Shown here in pieces: positions 17,566 to 26,606 of a DNA stretch of 64,000 nucleotides. Made by a program: the position numbers and the translations under genes. Within the stretch, counting starts at the first letter, position 1. Every line of letters begins with the position of its first letter. The DNA comes from an uncultured Pseudomonadales bacterium (GTDB taxonomy: Bacteria; Pseudomonadota; Gammaproteobacteria; Pseudomonadales; Pseudohongiellaceae). The notes beneath the pieces were generated by a model, which did not search any database, was not told the origin of the DNA, and was given only the letters and a program-made list of their open reading frames with translations. The stretch is taken from contig CALTDI010000008.1 in NCBI GenBank assembly GCA_943842505.1, forward strand, positions 1 to 64,000. Direction: 5' to 3'.

Positions 17566-18759
17566 TTACAACTCGTCTGCAGGCCAAGTTGGCGCGCGGT
17601 CTCGAACTGTTACCGGGCGAACTCCTTGGTATAGGAACTTCTGTACACGGCTGCCCTCATAAGTCTCAGTAGTGTAGATGTTGTTCTGAGAATCAGTGGC
17701 AATACTGTGTGGTGCGTAGAATGTACCTGGCTGACGACCACCTTGGCCGAAAGTGTAAAGTACTTCCATTGACTCACGATCGATTACAGAGATCTTGAAG
17801 TTCTGACCGTCTGCAAGATAGATAAACTCTTGCTCTGGGTCGCGTGAGAAAGCGATATCCCAAGTTGAACCTTGGTTCAATGTAGCTGGGTTATAGACAA
17901 CTTCTCTTACGTAAGTACCGTCTTTACGGAAGACCTGAACTCGGTCAGCGCCACGGTCACATACATAGACGAGTCCGTCATTTGAAGGCTCTGCACAGTG
18001 AACCGGTCCGCGAAATTGCTGAGGACCAGGCTGGCCAGGTGTATAAGTTACGTCAGCAGTATCGTCTGGACGATTACCGTAAGCACCCCAGTAGCGCTTG
18101 AAGGCGCCAGTAGACACGTCAACAACCGCTACACGCTTGTTCTGGTATCCATCTGCAAAGTAAGCTTCGTTTGCTTCAACGTCGATGGCGATCTCTGCAA
18201 CTCGGCCGTAGTGTGTCTGGCTGTTGCTGTCGCGATCTTCGCCCTGCATACCGATAGTGCGAATGTACTCGCCGTCACGTGTGAACACTAGAACGTGTGA
18301 GTCACCGCCACCGTTGCCGCCGATCCAAACGTCACCGTTAGGTGCAATTTCGATACCGTGGTTAGATGCAGGCCATGTGTATGGTGCGCCCTCTACAGGA
18401 CCGCCCCATGCATTGATGATGTTGCCTTCTATATCAATTTCGATGATTGGTGGTGCAGGAGTACAGCATTCTGCAACACCGCCCTGAAGACCAATTTCAG
18501 TGTTGCCACCGAATTGTGAGGCGTCATTTCTGTGAACGATGAAGATATGATCTCTCTCGTCTACGTCAACACCGATAGTGTTACCCATAGCCCAATGATT
18601 TGGGAGTGGCTTAGGCCAGAATGGGTCTACTAGAAAGTGTGGTGCCATTACATCATTTGAAGCAGCGATGCTTGGCTCTTGTAATTTTGATTGTCCTACT
18701 CCAAGGACAACCAGTGCAACGACGAGTGTTGCACCTATGAATAGCTTCATCTTTGTCAT
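17566..18759 (-). CDS. NHL-repeat beta-propeller, PAL (peptidyl-hydroxyglycine lyase)-like
   Basis: A 397-residue exported or membrane-anchored protein (hydrophobic segment ~5-22) predicted as a six-bladed propeller; NHL-type blades are seen around 131-160, 184-215, 250-278, 299-328 and 348-376. In PAL, the lyase half of peptide-amidating enzymes, three His bind zinc and a Tyr and an Arg act in catalysis. Here three His sit at the same blade positions (H134 in ASNHGIEIAP, H254 in GPVHCAEPS, H351 in APHSIATDS), Tyr205 lies in ADGYQNKRV (PAL: SDGYxNSRI) and R269 in CDRGADRV. PAL splits alpha-hydroxyglycine peptides into amide and glyoxylate. The nearby PHM-like genes support this reading; a non-enzymatic NHL propeller is the alternative. 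The start is preceded by AGAGGA. Confidence 0.75.
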   Translation of the reverse strand: MTKMKLFIGATLVVALVVLGVGQSKLQEPSIAASNDVMAPHFLVDPFWPKPLPNHWAMGNTIGVDVDERDHIFIVHRNDASQFGGNTEIGLQGGVAECCTPAPPIIEIDIEGNIINAWGGPVEGAPYTWPASNHGIEIAPNGDVWIGGNGGGDSHVLVFTRDGEYIRTIGMQGEDRDSNSQTHYGRVAEIAIDVEANEAYFADGYQNKRVAVVDVSTGAFKRYWGAYGNRPDDTADVTYTPGQPGPQQFRGPVHCAEPSNDGLVYVCDRGADRVQVFRKDGTYVREVVYNPATLNQGSTWDIAFSRDPEQEFIYLADGQNFKISVIDRESMEVLYTFGQGGRQPGTFYAPHSIATDSQNNIYTTETYEGSRVQKFLYQGVRPVTVRDRAPTWPADEL

Positions 18760-18816
18760 TCTTATTTTCCTCTCAATGCCCGAATTGCGGGGGATTTAAA
18801 CTCTCAGAGCAAGGCC

Positions 18817-18850
18817 GAGTATACTCATTTCTTTGGAGACAGTATACTCA
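18817..18850. promoter_or_regulatory. Pair of palindromic operator-like sites
   Basis: GAGTATACTC (18817-18826, perfect palindrome) and AGTATACTCA (18841-18850, palindromic core AGTATACT) lie 23 bp apart centre to centre, about two helix turns, in the divergent region between the propeller gene and the HupE-type gene. This is the usual geometry of a two-dimer regulator site; the regulator is unknown. Confidence 0.45.
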
Positions 18851-19002
18851 CAGGCCAAATTTTCCGGAGACTGCATGTAAGTATTTGTAACAGCCCGATG
18901 ATGGTCGAGAATGTAGCGCTATTGATGCATTTTTAGTGTACCTTTCGACCTTCGTAGCATATGCCCTATCTAATTGAAATTAATAATAAATTAAAAGAAA
19001 CC

Positions 19003-20382
19003 ATGAAACTATTTAGCACAAAAATATCCTCTATTTCGGTTAAGAAATTAGCGACGGCATGCCTGTTCTTGATGGCGACTTTGTTCCCAACTCTTAGCAC
19101 CGCTCACGATATCCCGAGCCGTGTCACTGTATATGCATTCGTCAAACCCGAAGGAAATCAGCTGACGGCACTGCTGCGCGTGCCAATGGAGGCATTCAGC
19201 GAGATCAGCTTTCCGTTGCGAGGCCCGGGTTATATTCAGATCTCAGAGGCGGATTTCGCGCTCAACGATGCCGCTCGCGTCTATATCACAGAATCCATGC
19301 ACTTCTATGAGAACGGAGAGGAGCTCACCGAGAAGCAGCTGGAAACAGTGCGTGTCTCGCTGCCTTCAGATCGTTCATTTACTACCTACGACGATGCCTT
19401 GGAGAATATCCTCAGTCCACCGCTTGATGACTCCGTCGATCTATTCTGGCGTCAGGGTGTTCTGGATGTCATGGTGACCTATCCCATAACATCTGAAGAG
19501 TCTCAGTTTTCTGTAAATCCCGAGATAGGCACCCTGTCTAATCAGACAACAACAGTGCTGCGCTTCCTGGTGCCTACTGGAGCGGAGAGAATATTTAATT
19601 ATCTTGGTAATCCTGGCATCGTCCAGTTAGATCCGCGCTGGCATCAGGCGGCATTCCGCTTCGTAAAGATGGGCTTCGAGCATATCCTGGAAGGGCTTGA
19701 CCATCTTCTATTTCTATTCTGCCTGGTTATTCCCCTGCGCAGCGTGCGTGCGCTGATACCGGTAATAACGTCATTTACTATTGCTCACTCGCTTACACTC
19801 ATCAGCTCGGCGTTCGGCATGGCACCTAATGCGCTCTGGTTTCCTCCCTTAATCGAGACACTAATAGCGCTCTCGATTGTGTATATGGCCTTTGAGAATA
19901 TCATTGGAGCGAAGCTGGAGCACCGTTGGGTAGCGGCGTTCGGATTTGGTCTGGTGCACGGCTTTGGTTTCTCCTTCCTCTTTAGCGACACCCTACAATT
20001 TGCTGGTGGGCACCTATTCTCCTCGCTGTTGGCTTTTAATGTAGGCGTGGAACTGGGTCAGATCCTGGTATTGATTCTTGTCATTCCGATACTGAATATA
20101 CTGTTTCGCAACTTCATCAAAGAGCGTATCGGTACTATTTTACTCTCGGCATTGCTAGCCCACAGCGCCTGGCACTGGATGCTGGATCGTGGCAATTCTC
20201 TTGGGCAATTCCAGTTGCAGATGCCAATCATCGATTCGATATTTTTTGTTGGGCTGATGCGCTGGGGCATGATGCTGATTCTCATCGCGTTTGTGCTCTG
20301 GGGAATGTATGAATTATTCCGCCGCTTCTCTCTGGTAGAGAAGGTGTCTAGCTATGGCGTGAGCCGAGACGCCAAGAGCTAG
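19003..20382 (+). CDS. HupE/UreJ-family membrane protein with periplasmic N-terminal domain
   Basis: About 459 residues. A signal peptide ends at TLSTAHD; a ~190-residue extracytoplasmic domain follows, then six or seven membrane helices. The first helix carries GFEHILEGLDHLLF, the metal-binding signature of the HupE/UreJ group (HxxxGxDH). Members are thought to move nickel or cobalt or to assist metalloenzymes. Located between PHM-type copper enzyme genes, a role in metal supply to them is possible but not shown. The ATG at 19003 is chosen because the signal peptide begins there; the ATG at 18961 has no ribosome site. Confidence 0.78.
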   Translation: MKLFSTKISSISVKKLATACLFLMATLFPTLSTAHDIPSRVTVYAFVKPEGNQLTALLRVPMEAFSEISFPLRGPGYIQISEADFALNDAARVYITESMHFYENGEELTEKQLETVRVSLPSDRSFTTYDDALENILSPPLDDSVDLFWRQGVLDVMVTYPITSEESQFSVNPEIGTLSNQTTTVLRFLVPTGAERIFNYLGNPGIVQLDPRWHQAAFRFVKMGFEHILEGLDHLLFLFCLVIPLRSVRALIPVITSFTIAHSLTLISSAFGMAPNALWFPPLIETLIALSIVYMAFENIIGAKLEHRWVAAFGFGLVHGFGFSFLFSDTLQFAGGHLFSSLLAFNVGVELGQILVLILVIPILNILFRNFIKERIGTILLSALLAHSAWHWMLDRGNSLGQFQLQMPIIDSIFFVGLMRWGMMLILIAFVLWGMYELFRRFSLVEKVSSYGVSRDAKS

Positions 20383-20672
20383 TTTCACTGCATTTTCGTC
20401 CGCTTGAGCTGGCTCAGATCTATCAGGCTGTGCCGGCTCCATGCCTCTCCAAGTAATTGAATTATATGATATATTTTAATTCCTGCAGCTCGTCTAGTTT
20501 CAATTTGTCACAAAGCCTTACAGTCTACCGGTATCTGCCTGTTGTCGGATTGGGCTAAGCTTGTGCTCTAGAAAGATTTCTTAGTGAGCAGGTTCAGATA
20601 CTGCTCGAGAGTTGCTGTGAAAATGAGTATTGCAGGACTTCCGCAACGACCTTCTACAGAAAGGTTATCCCC

Positions 20673-22460
20673 ATGAAAAAGAACAACAGAATGAATAAAA
20701 AGTTAAGCGCACTACTGCTCCTAACATTAAGCTGTGTGTTTGCGATTCAGTCACATGCTAGCGCAGAACGGGTTGGAAATTTTGCCCTAATCGATCACGA
20801 GGGTGTCTACCACCAGTTACAGAAATATGGTGATAGTAAAGCGGTAGTAATTATTTCGACCGCGGCCAGCTGCGAGGAGAATATCGAGCGCTTACACAAG
20901 TACCGTTTGTTACGAACTACATGGGAGCGTCAGGGCGTTAGTTTTCTGGCAATCAACTCTAGCGCTGAAGACAGCCTGGGTCAGGTTCGCCTAATGGATC
21001 AACTCCATAATTTCGATATTCCAATTCTACTGGATGACAGTCAGCTGGTTGCCGAGAGTCTCGGTCTTAGCAAGGCTGGCGAGATTGTTGTTTTGGAACC
21101 GACGCGCAGTCAGGTTTTATATCGTGGCGGTTTGGACATCGATCCAGTCCGGGCACGTCCCGGGCTCAGTATAGAAGCGGTGGAAGGAACTACTGTTTTT
21201 GCCGACGTGCTAGCGAAGGCGGTTGCCGGTGAGGCTGCGGCCATAGAACAAACCATTACTAGCGAGTCTGCCGGTTGCGCACTAAAATTTCGGGCAAGAG
21301 ACCACCATGCCAGCGCGGCACCTGATTATGCAACTGAGGTTGCTCCTATACTGCAAGAGAAATGCGTCAGCTGTCATATCGAGGGTGGGATAGCACCCTT
21401 TGCCATGGATTCTCATATGATGGTTCAGGGTTGGTCGCCCATGATGAAAGAAGTCATGATGACGAAGCGTATGCCTCCAGCGCAGGTGGACCCCAATGTA
21501 AATCATTTCACTAACGCACGTTATATGGCTTCCGATGAGCTGCAAACTTTAGTACATTGGATTGATGCAGGGTCGCCGCGCGGAGTCAGCGAGGTGGATC
21601 CCTTGACGCTAATCCAGCCGCCAGAATCCGTGTGGGAACTGGGAGAGCCTGATTATATCGTCGAAGTTCCGGCATTTACGGTACCCGCCACCGGTGTTCT
21701 CGACTATGAAAATGTCACCATCAATCTACCCTTTGAAGATGATGTCTGGGTGAAGTCTGTCCAACATCTGCCAGGTGACCGTCGCGTTCTTCATCACCTG
21801 CTAAGCTATATTGTTCCAGCAGACTATGCCGAAGAAATCGTTGAGGGTGAGAATGATAACTACAGAGAGTTTCTGGAAGGCTATGCGCCGGGCAAGGATG
21901 AAGCGGTAACCTATCCGGAGAACACTGGCATGTTTGTACCCCAGGGTTCCGCGGTGCAGATGTCTCTGCACTACACGACATTTGGCAAGGAAACGACGGA
22001 TAGCACAAAGCTTGGCCTGTATTTCGCCGATGAGAAACCCGAGTTTCAATACTCTACCTACTCTCTGAGCCATGGTGGCCGTAATATCGAGATTCCGCCG
22101 GGTGCTGTCGATCACCAGATGAGCGCATCCTATGCCTTCGAGGACGAAGTGATGCTGCATGGTTTGCGTCCGCATATGCACTATCGCGGCAAGCGCATGC
22201 GCTTCAGTGTCGTCTATCCCGATGGAAGCAAGGATCAGATCATCAATGTCCCTGACTATAACTTCGCCTGGCAGCCAACCTATAGACTCTCCGAGCCCAT
22301 GCTGCTGCCAGCTGGCTCGAGGGTGATGATCGAGGGTGCTTTCGATAACTCCCAATACAACCTGGGCAATCCAGATCCTGCCGCGGTAGTCAGAGGAGGC
22401 GCTCAAAGCTGGGACGAGATGTTTATTGGCTACCTCTCTTATAATAAGACTGGCAAATAG
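20673..22460 (+). CDS. Redoxin-heme-PHM fusion: type II copper monooxygenase, paralogue 2
   Basis: 595 residues, signal peptide ~1-30. The redoxin-like domain (~33-190) keeps one Cys at the peroxidatic position (C67, STAASCEEN). The heme c motif CVSCH is at 231-235, with KRMPP shortly after. Copper ligand candidates: H374/H375, H433, H501/H503 and M583. The tail DEMFIGYLSY matches that of the third paralogue. An AAAGG ribosome site lies 8 bp upstream of the ATG. It is transcribed in the same direction as paralogue 3, but a terminator-like hairpin separates them, so the two are probably regulated separately. Confidence 0.85.
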   Translation: MKKNNRMNKKLSALLLLTLSCVFAIQSHASAERVGNFALIDHEGVYHQLQKYGDSKAVVIISTAASCEENIERLHKYRLLRTTWERQGVSFLAINSSAEDSLGQVRLMDQLHNFDIPILLDDSQLVAESLGLSKAGEIVVLEPTRSQVLYRGGLDIDPVRARPGLSIEAVEGTTVFADVLAKAVAGEAAAIEQTITSESAGCALKFRARDHHASAAPDYATEVAPILQEKCVSCHIEGGIAPFAMDSHMMVQGWSPMMKEVMMTKRMPPAQVDPNVNHFTNARYMASDELQTLVHWIDAGSPRGVSEVDPLTLIQPPESVWELGEPDYIVEVPAFTVPATGVLDYENVTINLPFEDDVWVKSVQHLPGDRRVLHHLLSYIVPADYAEEIVEGENDNYREFLEGYAPGKDEAVTYPENTGMFVPQGSAVQMSLHYTTFGKETTDSTKLGLYFADEKPEFQYSTYSLSHGGRNIEIPPGAVDHQMSASYAFEDEVMLHGLRPHMHYRGKRMRFSVVYPDGSKDQIINVPDYNFAWQPTYRLSEPMLLPAGSRVMIEGAFDNSQYNLGNPDPAAVVRGGAQSWDEMFIGYLSYNKTGK

Positions 22461-22490
22461 CTAATGTTTCGCTAATTGAGCGTCTTCACT

Positions 22491-22517
22491 AAAAAAGGGC
22501 CGGCAGGCTCTTTTTTA
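22491..22517 (+). terminator. Terminator after paralogue 2
   Basis: AAAAAAGGGCC pairs with GGCTCTTTTTT with one mismatch and a 4-nt loop; T-run follows directly. Confidence 0.75.
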
Positions 22518-22711
22518 TTGTATGTTGACGCTAGACGCCTGGCGATAAGGCTTTAAACAAAGAGTTTTGCTCCTCACGCTGCTCGAAAACCTCGTTAAAC
22601 AGCCTGGTAGCTGCGACGTTCTGTTACAAAAAGTAATCTTTCCGAGTGCATTTTTAACTCTGTTTGGGCTACACTGCTAGGGTTAATAAAAAGCTTCTTG
22701 GAGCCTTGAAA

Positions 22712-24415
22712 ATGAAGAGAATTTTAGGAATCGGTACAGCTGTAATCGCGTCAGTTTTGACCGCGTCAGCCTTTGCCCTGCCAGATAGAGTGGGCGATTT
22801 CGGTCTATTGGACAGTGATGGTGATTTTCACCAGTTGAGTCGTTACCGTAATAAAGAGGCATTGGTACTAATGTCTTTCGATAGCAGCTGCGCTGCGATC
22901 AACTCCTCAGTTTCCAATCTTGAGGCTATGGCCTCTGAATGGAATGAGCAGGGCATAGCCTTCGCGCTGATCAATTCTTCATCAGAATCCAATATCGAGA
23001 CTATTCGAGCCGCTAAGTCTGCACTAGGTTCCGATCTGCCCTTGTTGCTCGACGACGGACAGATAGTTTCTGAAACCCTGTCCCTGAGTAAAGCCGGCGA
23101 AATCGTTGTGCTTGACCCCGAGCGACTGACTATTCTCTATCGCGGACCGGCTGCTAATGCTGTATCGACGCTATCCAGCGAACTAGCTGGCACTGTCGAT
23201 AGCACAATGATTGTTGATGCCGTTGGATGTGATCTGCAATATCCAGTGAAAGAGACTCATGCTAGTGCCACGCCCGATTACGCAACAGAAGTAGCTCCAA
23301 TCGTCGTTGAGCAGTGTGCTACTTGTCATCGCGAAGGTGGAATTGGACCTTTCGCAATGGACAGTCACCTGATGCTGCAAGGCTGGTCACCGATGATTCG
23401 TGAGGTGCTGCTTACCAAGCGTATGCCGCCTACACAGGTTGATCCAAATATTGGTCATTTCAGCAACGCGCGTTACATGAGTGACGCCGATCTGCAGACT
23501 CTTGTTCATTGGATAGATGCAGGGGCACCACGTGGTGCCTCGGCGATCGATCCATTGACCGAAGTCGAAATGCCTAACTGGAAAGAATGGAGCCTTGGTG
23601 AGCCAGACTTTATTATTAAGGCACCGAAGATGGAGATTCCGGCAACGGGCGTACTGGATTACATCGATGTCGATGTTGAGCTACCTTTCGACGAAGACAA
23701 GTGGGTAAAAGCGGTACAGTTTATCCCTGGCGATGAATCAGTTCTTCACCATCTTCTAACCTATGTAACAGCACCTGCCGAAAATTTCGATGGCGGTGAA
23801 GGCAATACTACTTCTGTTGCGCGCCGATTCCTTGAGGGCTATGCCCCGGGTAAAGTGGACGCCATGACTTTCCGTCAGGATACGGGTGTGTACATTCCCA
23901 AGGATCACAAATTGTCCATGCAGTTCCACTTTACAACTAACGGTAAAGCGACAACTGATGAAACACTTATTGGTCTTTACATGTACGACGAACCACCGAA
24001 GTATGAGAACTTCACTCGTTCGGTAGCCTCGCAGTTCCGCATCCCGGCCTACGATCAGGATTACGAATCACATGCTCAGTATGTGTTCGATGAAGACGTG
24101 GTAGTAACCGGTCTGCGTGCGCACATGCACTTTCGCGGCAAGGACATGAAGTTCGCCATGGAAAATGACGATGGCTCGATGACCGATCTGCTTAGCGTTC
24201 CAAACTACAGCTATGCATGGCAGCCTACTTACGAACTGGAAGAGCCGGTTCAGATTAAGGCAGGCACTAAAGTACATGTAACCGGAGCCTTCGATAACTC
24301 GCAGTACAATCCGGCGAATCCTGATCCTTCTCAGGAGCTAACTTTCGGCTTACAAAGCTGGGATGAGATGTTCATTGGTTACTGGACATACCATTCGGCG
24401 ACACCTTCAAACTAA
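22712..24415 (+). CDS. Redoxin-heme-PHM fusion: type II copper monooxygenase, paralogue 3
   Basis: 567 residues from the ATG at 22712, which has TTGGAGCC before it and starts a clean signal peptide (MKRILGIGTAVIASVLTASAFA); the GTG/ATG frame further upstream adds 16 unneeded residues. Redoxin-like domain with one Cys (FDSSCAAIN), heme motif CATCH at about 202-206, copper ligands at about H346/H347, H406, H471/H473 and M553. It is closer to paralogue 2 than to paralogue 1 (shared THASATPDYATEVAPI-type linker and ending), so 2 and 3 look like a later tandem duplication. Confidence 0.85.
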   Translation: MKRILGIGTAVIASVLTASAFALPDRVGDFGLLDSDGDFHQLSRYRNKEALVLMSFDSSCAAINSSVSNLEAMASEWNEQGIAFALINSSSESNIETIRAAKSALGSDLPLLLDDGQIVSETLSLSKAGEIVVLDPERLTILYRGPAANAVSTLSSELAGTVDSTMIVDAVGCDLQYPVKETHASATPDYATEVAPIVVEQCATCHREGGIGPFAMDSHLMLQGWSPMIREVLLTKRMPPTQVDPNIGHFSNARYMSDADLQTLVHWIDAGAPRGASAIDPLTEVEMPNWKEWSLGEPDFIIKAPKMEIPATGVLDYIDVDVELPFDEDKWVKAVQFIPGDESVLHHLLTYVTAPAENFDGGEGNTTSVARRFLEGYAPGKVDAMTFRQDTGVYIPKDHKLSMQFHFTTNGKATTDETLIGLYMYDEPPKYENFTRSVASQFRIPAYDQDYESHAQYVFDEDVVVTGLRAHMHFRGKDMKFAMENDDGSMTDLLSVPNYSYAWQPTYELEEPVQIKAGTKVHVTGAFDNSQYNPANPDPSQELTFGLQSWDEMFIGYWTYHSATPSN

Positions 24416-24431
24416 GCGTCGCATAGCTTGG

Positions 24432-24466
24432 AAAAACCCGGTCATATTGTGACCGGGTTTTTTTTG
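24432..24466 (+). terminator. Terminator after paralogue 3
   Basis: ACCCGGTCA (24436-24444) and TGACCGGGT (24450-24458) form a perfect 9-bp stem with a 5-nt loop, with A-run before and eight or more T after. Confidence 0.95.
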
Positions 24467-24786
24467 CCTTGAAAAAAGTTGGATGAGCTTGTCCCAGGCA
24501 TGGCAACATGCTCCGCTCGCAGCGGCGGCGTAATTCCCGCTTCACGAGCCTGCGGCTCTGATCGTTCAGCTGAAATCACCCCGCCGCTGCGGGCTCGCTT
24601 CAGGGATGTCTGCGAATATTGTGAATAAAGCTTTAAGCCGCGCGTTTTCGAGTTGGGCTGTGGGGTGCTAGCGCGCAAGCGAATAAGGTCTTAAATATAG
24701 ATTGCCAAGTAGGATAAATAGGGAGAAATCAAGCGGATACCAGAATTCAGAATTCCCAAACAAAGCCAGTAATTACGCGACTTTAC
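24467..24786. other. Intergenic region with a GC-rich palindromic repeat
   Basis: About 320 bp without a believable gene. Its first half contains the inverted repeat listed at 24518-24591; the second half is AT-rich and has GAATTC repeats (ACCAGAATTCAGAATTC near 24740). The 78-codon minus-strand frame here is a translation of the repeat. Confidence 0.5.
24518..24591. repeat. GC-rich inverted repeat, possible dispersed element
   Basis: CGCAGCGGCGG (24518-24528) is repeated in reverse complement as CCGCCGCTGCG (24581-24591), with a shorter hairpin AGCCTGCGGCT in between (about 24547-24557). Its base composition differs strongly from the AT-rich flanks, which suggests an inserted REP-like element. 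Confidence 0.55.
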
Positions 24787-24787
24787 G

Positions 24788-24817
24788 TTGTATCGCTGGT
24801 CGCTAACTTGCTATGAT
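24788..24817 (+). promoter_or_regulatory. Candidate sigma-70 promoter of the cstA-family gene
   Basis: TTGTAT (24788-24793), an 18-bp spacer and TATGAT (24812-24817) preceded by TG-C (extended -10). It lies 42 bp before the chosen start codon. Confidence 0.6.
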
Positions 24818-24859
24818 GCCGAACTCAGAATTCATAATAATAATCCTGGAGAACGCTTT

Positions 24860-26572
24860 ATGTCCTCGATCTTTATCGTCATCTTCGGGCTAGTCGGTTT
24901 TTCTTTTGGCTGGTTCGTCTACTCCAAGTTCATCGCTGGGAAAATCTACCAGTTAGATCCTGACTATGTGACACCGGCCCATCGTGTGAATGATGGTGTC
25001 GATTATGTGCCTACCAATAAGTTCGTGCTTTGGGGTGCGCACTTTACGGCTGTCGCTGGTGCGGCACCCATTGTCGGCCCGGCTATCGCTGTCTACTGGG
25101 GTTGGGTTCCGGCTCTATTATGGGTGACTTTAGGTTCTATATTTTTTGCCGGTGTTCACGACATGGGAGCCCTGTGGGCGAGTACGCGGCATGGCGCGAA
25201 ATCGATCGGGGCGCTTTCCTCTGATGTGATCGGCAAGCGTGCCTCGGCATTGTTCATGGTTATCATCTTCTTGCTGCTGGTGCTGGTAAATGCGATGTTT
25301 GCGACCATCATTGCGACAGACATGGTTATCTTTCCTTCATCTGTGTTCCCAGCCTGGGCCGCCATTCCGGTAGCGATTGCCATCGGCATATTGATTCGTA
25401 AGAACTTCAATCTGTTGCTGATCTCGGTCATCGGTGTAGCTATCCTCTACTTCACTATCTATGTTGGTAGTGTGATGCCATTAGAATTGCCAGGAGATAT
25501 CTTCGGTCTTGGCGCTAACGGCAACTGGATTATCTTGTTGTTTGTCTATGCGGGCATTGCCTCCATGCTGCCGGTCTGGTTATTACTACAGCCGCGCGAC
25601 TATATTAATGGCGCACAATTGGTCTTAGGTTTGTTTGTGCTATACAGCGCCGTATTCATCGCCATGCCTAATGTGTCTGCTCCTGCATTCAATCCAAACC
25701 TGGCGGTTGATACTCCGCCATTGTGGCCAATTCTTTTTGTAACCATTGCCTGTGGTGCCTTGTCTGGATTCCACGGCATCGTGTCTTCCGGCACTAGCTC
25801 CAAGCAATTAAGCAACGAGAAAGACGCGCGTTTTGTGGGCTATCTCGGTGCCCTCGGCGAAGGCTCGCTGGCTTTGATTACAATCGTGGCGGTGACAGGT
25901 TCTCTGTACGCGGCTACGGGCGCAGACTGGGATGCGATCTATTCTGGCTATGCCAGCGGCCCGGGCCAGAAAGGCTTCATCGACGGCGGCGCCATATTGA
26001 TCTCTACCGGCTGGGGCATTCCCATAGCTTTCTCTCAGACAATGCTTGCCGTGATGGTAGTGCTGTTCGCAGGGACAACGATGGATGCAGGTCTGCGTCT
26101 GCAGCGTTACATCATTCAAGAATGGGGCAGCATCTATAACATCAAGCCATTGAAGAACAATATCATCTCTACGCTGGTTGCGATCGCAGCCTGCCTGATG
26201 TTGGCGTTCGGTGTTTCTGCAGGAGGCTATCCAGGTGACGGCGGCGCGCTAATCTGGCCTGTATTCGGCGGAACCAATCAGATATTGGCTTCAATGACCC
26301 TGCTATTGATTGCCGTTTACCTCATGCGCCTAGGGCGCTCGCCAAAATTTATCTTGGCGCCGATGATATTTATCTTCGTCATGGCATTCTGGGCTTCGTG
26401 CTGGTACATCGTCCAGCACTATCAGAACGCCCAATGGGCCTTGGTGATTATCGAGGTGCTGGTAATGATTACCAGCATCATGGTTATGTTGGAAGCGCTT
26501 GGTGTGATCTCTAAACTCAGAAGCGGCGAGATCGCTGTTGAATCGGCGGATGCTGCAAGCACTGGGGAGTAG
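24860..26572 (+). CDS. Carbon starvation CstA-family transporter
   Basis: 570 residues, many hydrophobic helices, inner membrane. N-terminal signature: GKIYQLDPDYVTPAHRVNDG, then YVPTNKFVLWGAHF and AGAAPIVGPAIAVYWGW, all typical of CstA/BtsT carriers, which take up pyruvate or peptides under carbon limitation. Later FHGIVSSGTSSKQL is also conserved. It is shorter than E. coli CstA (about 700 residues), lacking part of the C-terminus, as in the short branch of the family. The start at 24860 has CTGGAG before it and begins the first helix; the frame upstream is not needed. Confidence 0.88.
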   Translation: MSSIFIVIFGLVGFSFGWFVYSKFIAGKIYQLDPDYVTPAHRVNDGVDYVPTNKFVLWGAHFTAVAGAAPIVGPAIAVYWGWVPALLWVTLGSIFFAGVHDMGALWASTRHGAKSIGALSSDVIGKRASALFMVIIFLLLVLVNAMFATIIATDMVIFPSSVFPAWAAIPVAIAIGILIRKNFNLLLISVIGVAILYFTIYVGSVMPLELPGDIFGLGANGNWIILLFVYAGIASMLPVWLLLQPRDYINGAQLVLGLFVLYSAVFIAMPNVSAPAFNPNLAVDTPPLWPILFVTIACGALSGFHGIVSSGTSSKQLSNEKDARFVGYLGALGEGSLALITIVAVTGSLYAATGADWDAIYSGYASGPGQKGFIDGGAILISTGWGIPIAFSQTMLAVMVVLFAGTTMDAGLRLQRYIIQEWGSIYNIKPLKNNIISTLVAIAACLMLAFGVSAGGYPGDGGALIWPVFGGTNQILASMTLLLIAVYLMRLGRSPKFILAPMIFIFVMAFWASCWYIVQHYQNAQWALVIIEVLVMITSIMVMLEALGVISKLRSGEIAVESADAASTGE

Positions 26573-26606
26573 TAGCGCTGGGTCTATCCAGTAACCCCCG
26601 GAATAA

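Noticed and set aside
13736-24415. Reading the three fusion proteins simply as thiol peroxidases or cytochromes
   Set aside because: The largest part of each chain is the copper monooxygenase domain with all six ligands, and one copy lacks the redoxin Cys.
24442-24678. A 78-codon minus-strand frame in the gap after the third PHM-like gene
   Set aside because: It spans a terminator and a GC-rich inverted repeat, has no ribosome site and reads as low-complexity repeat translation.
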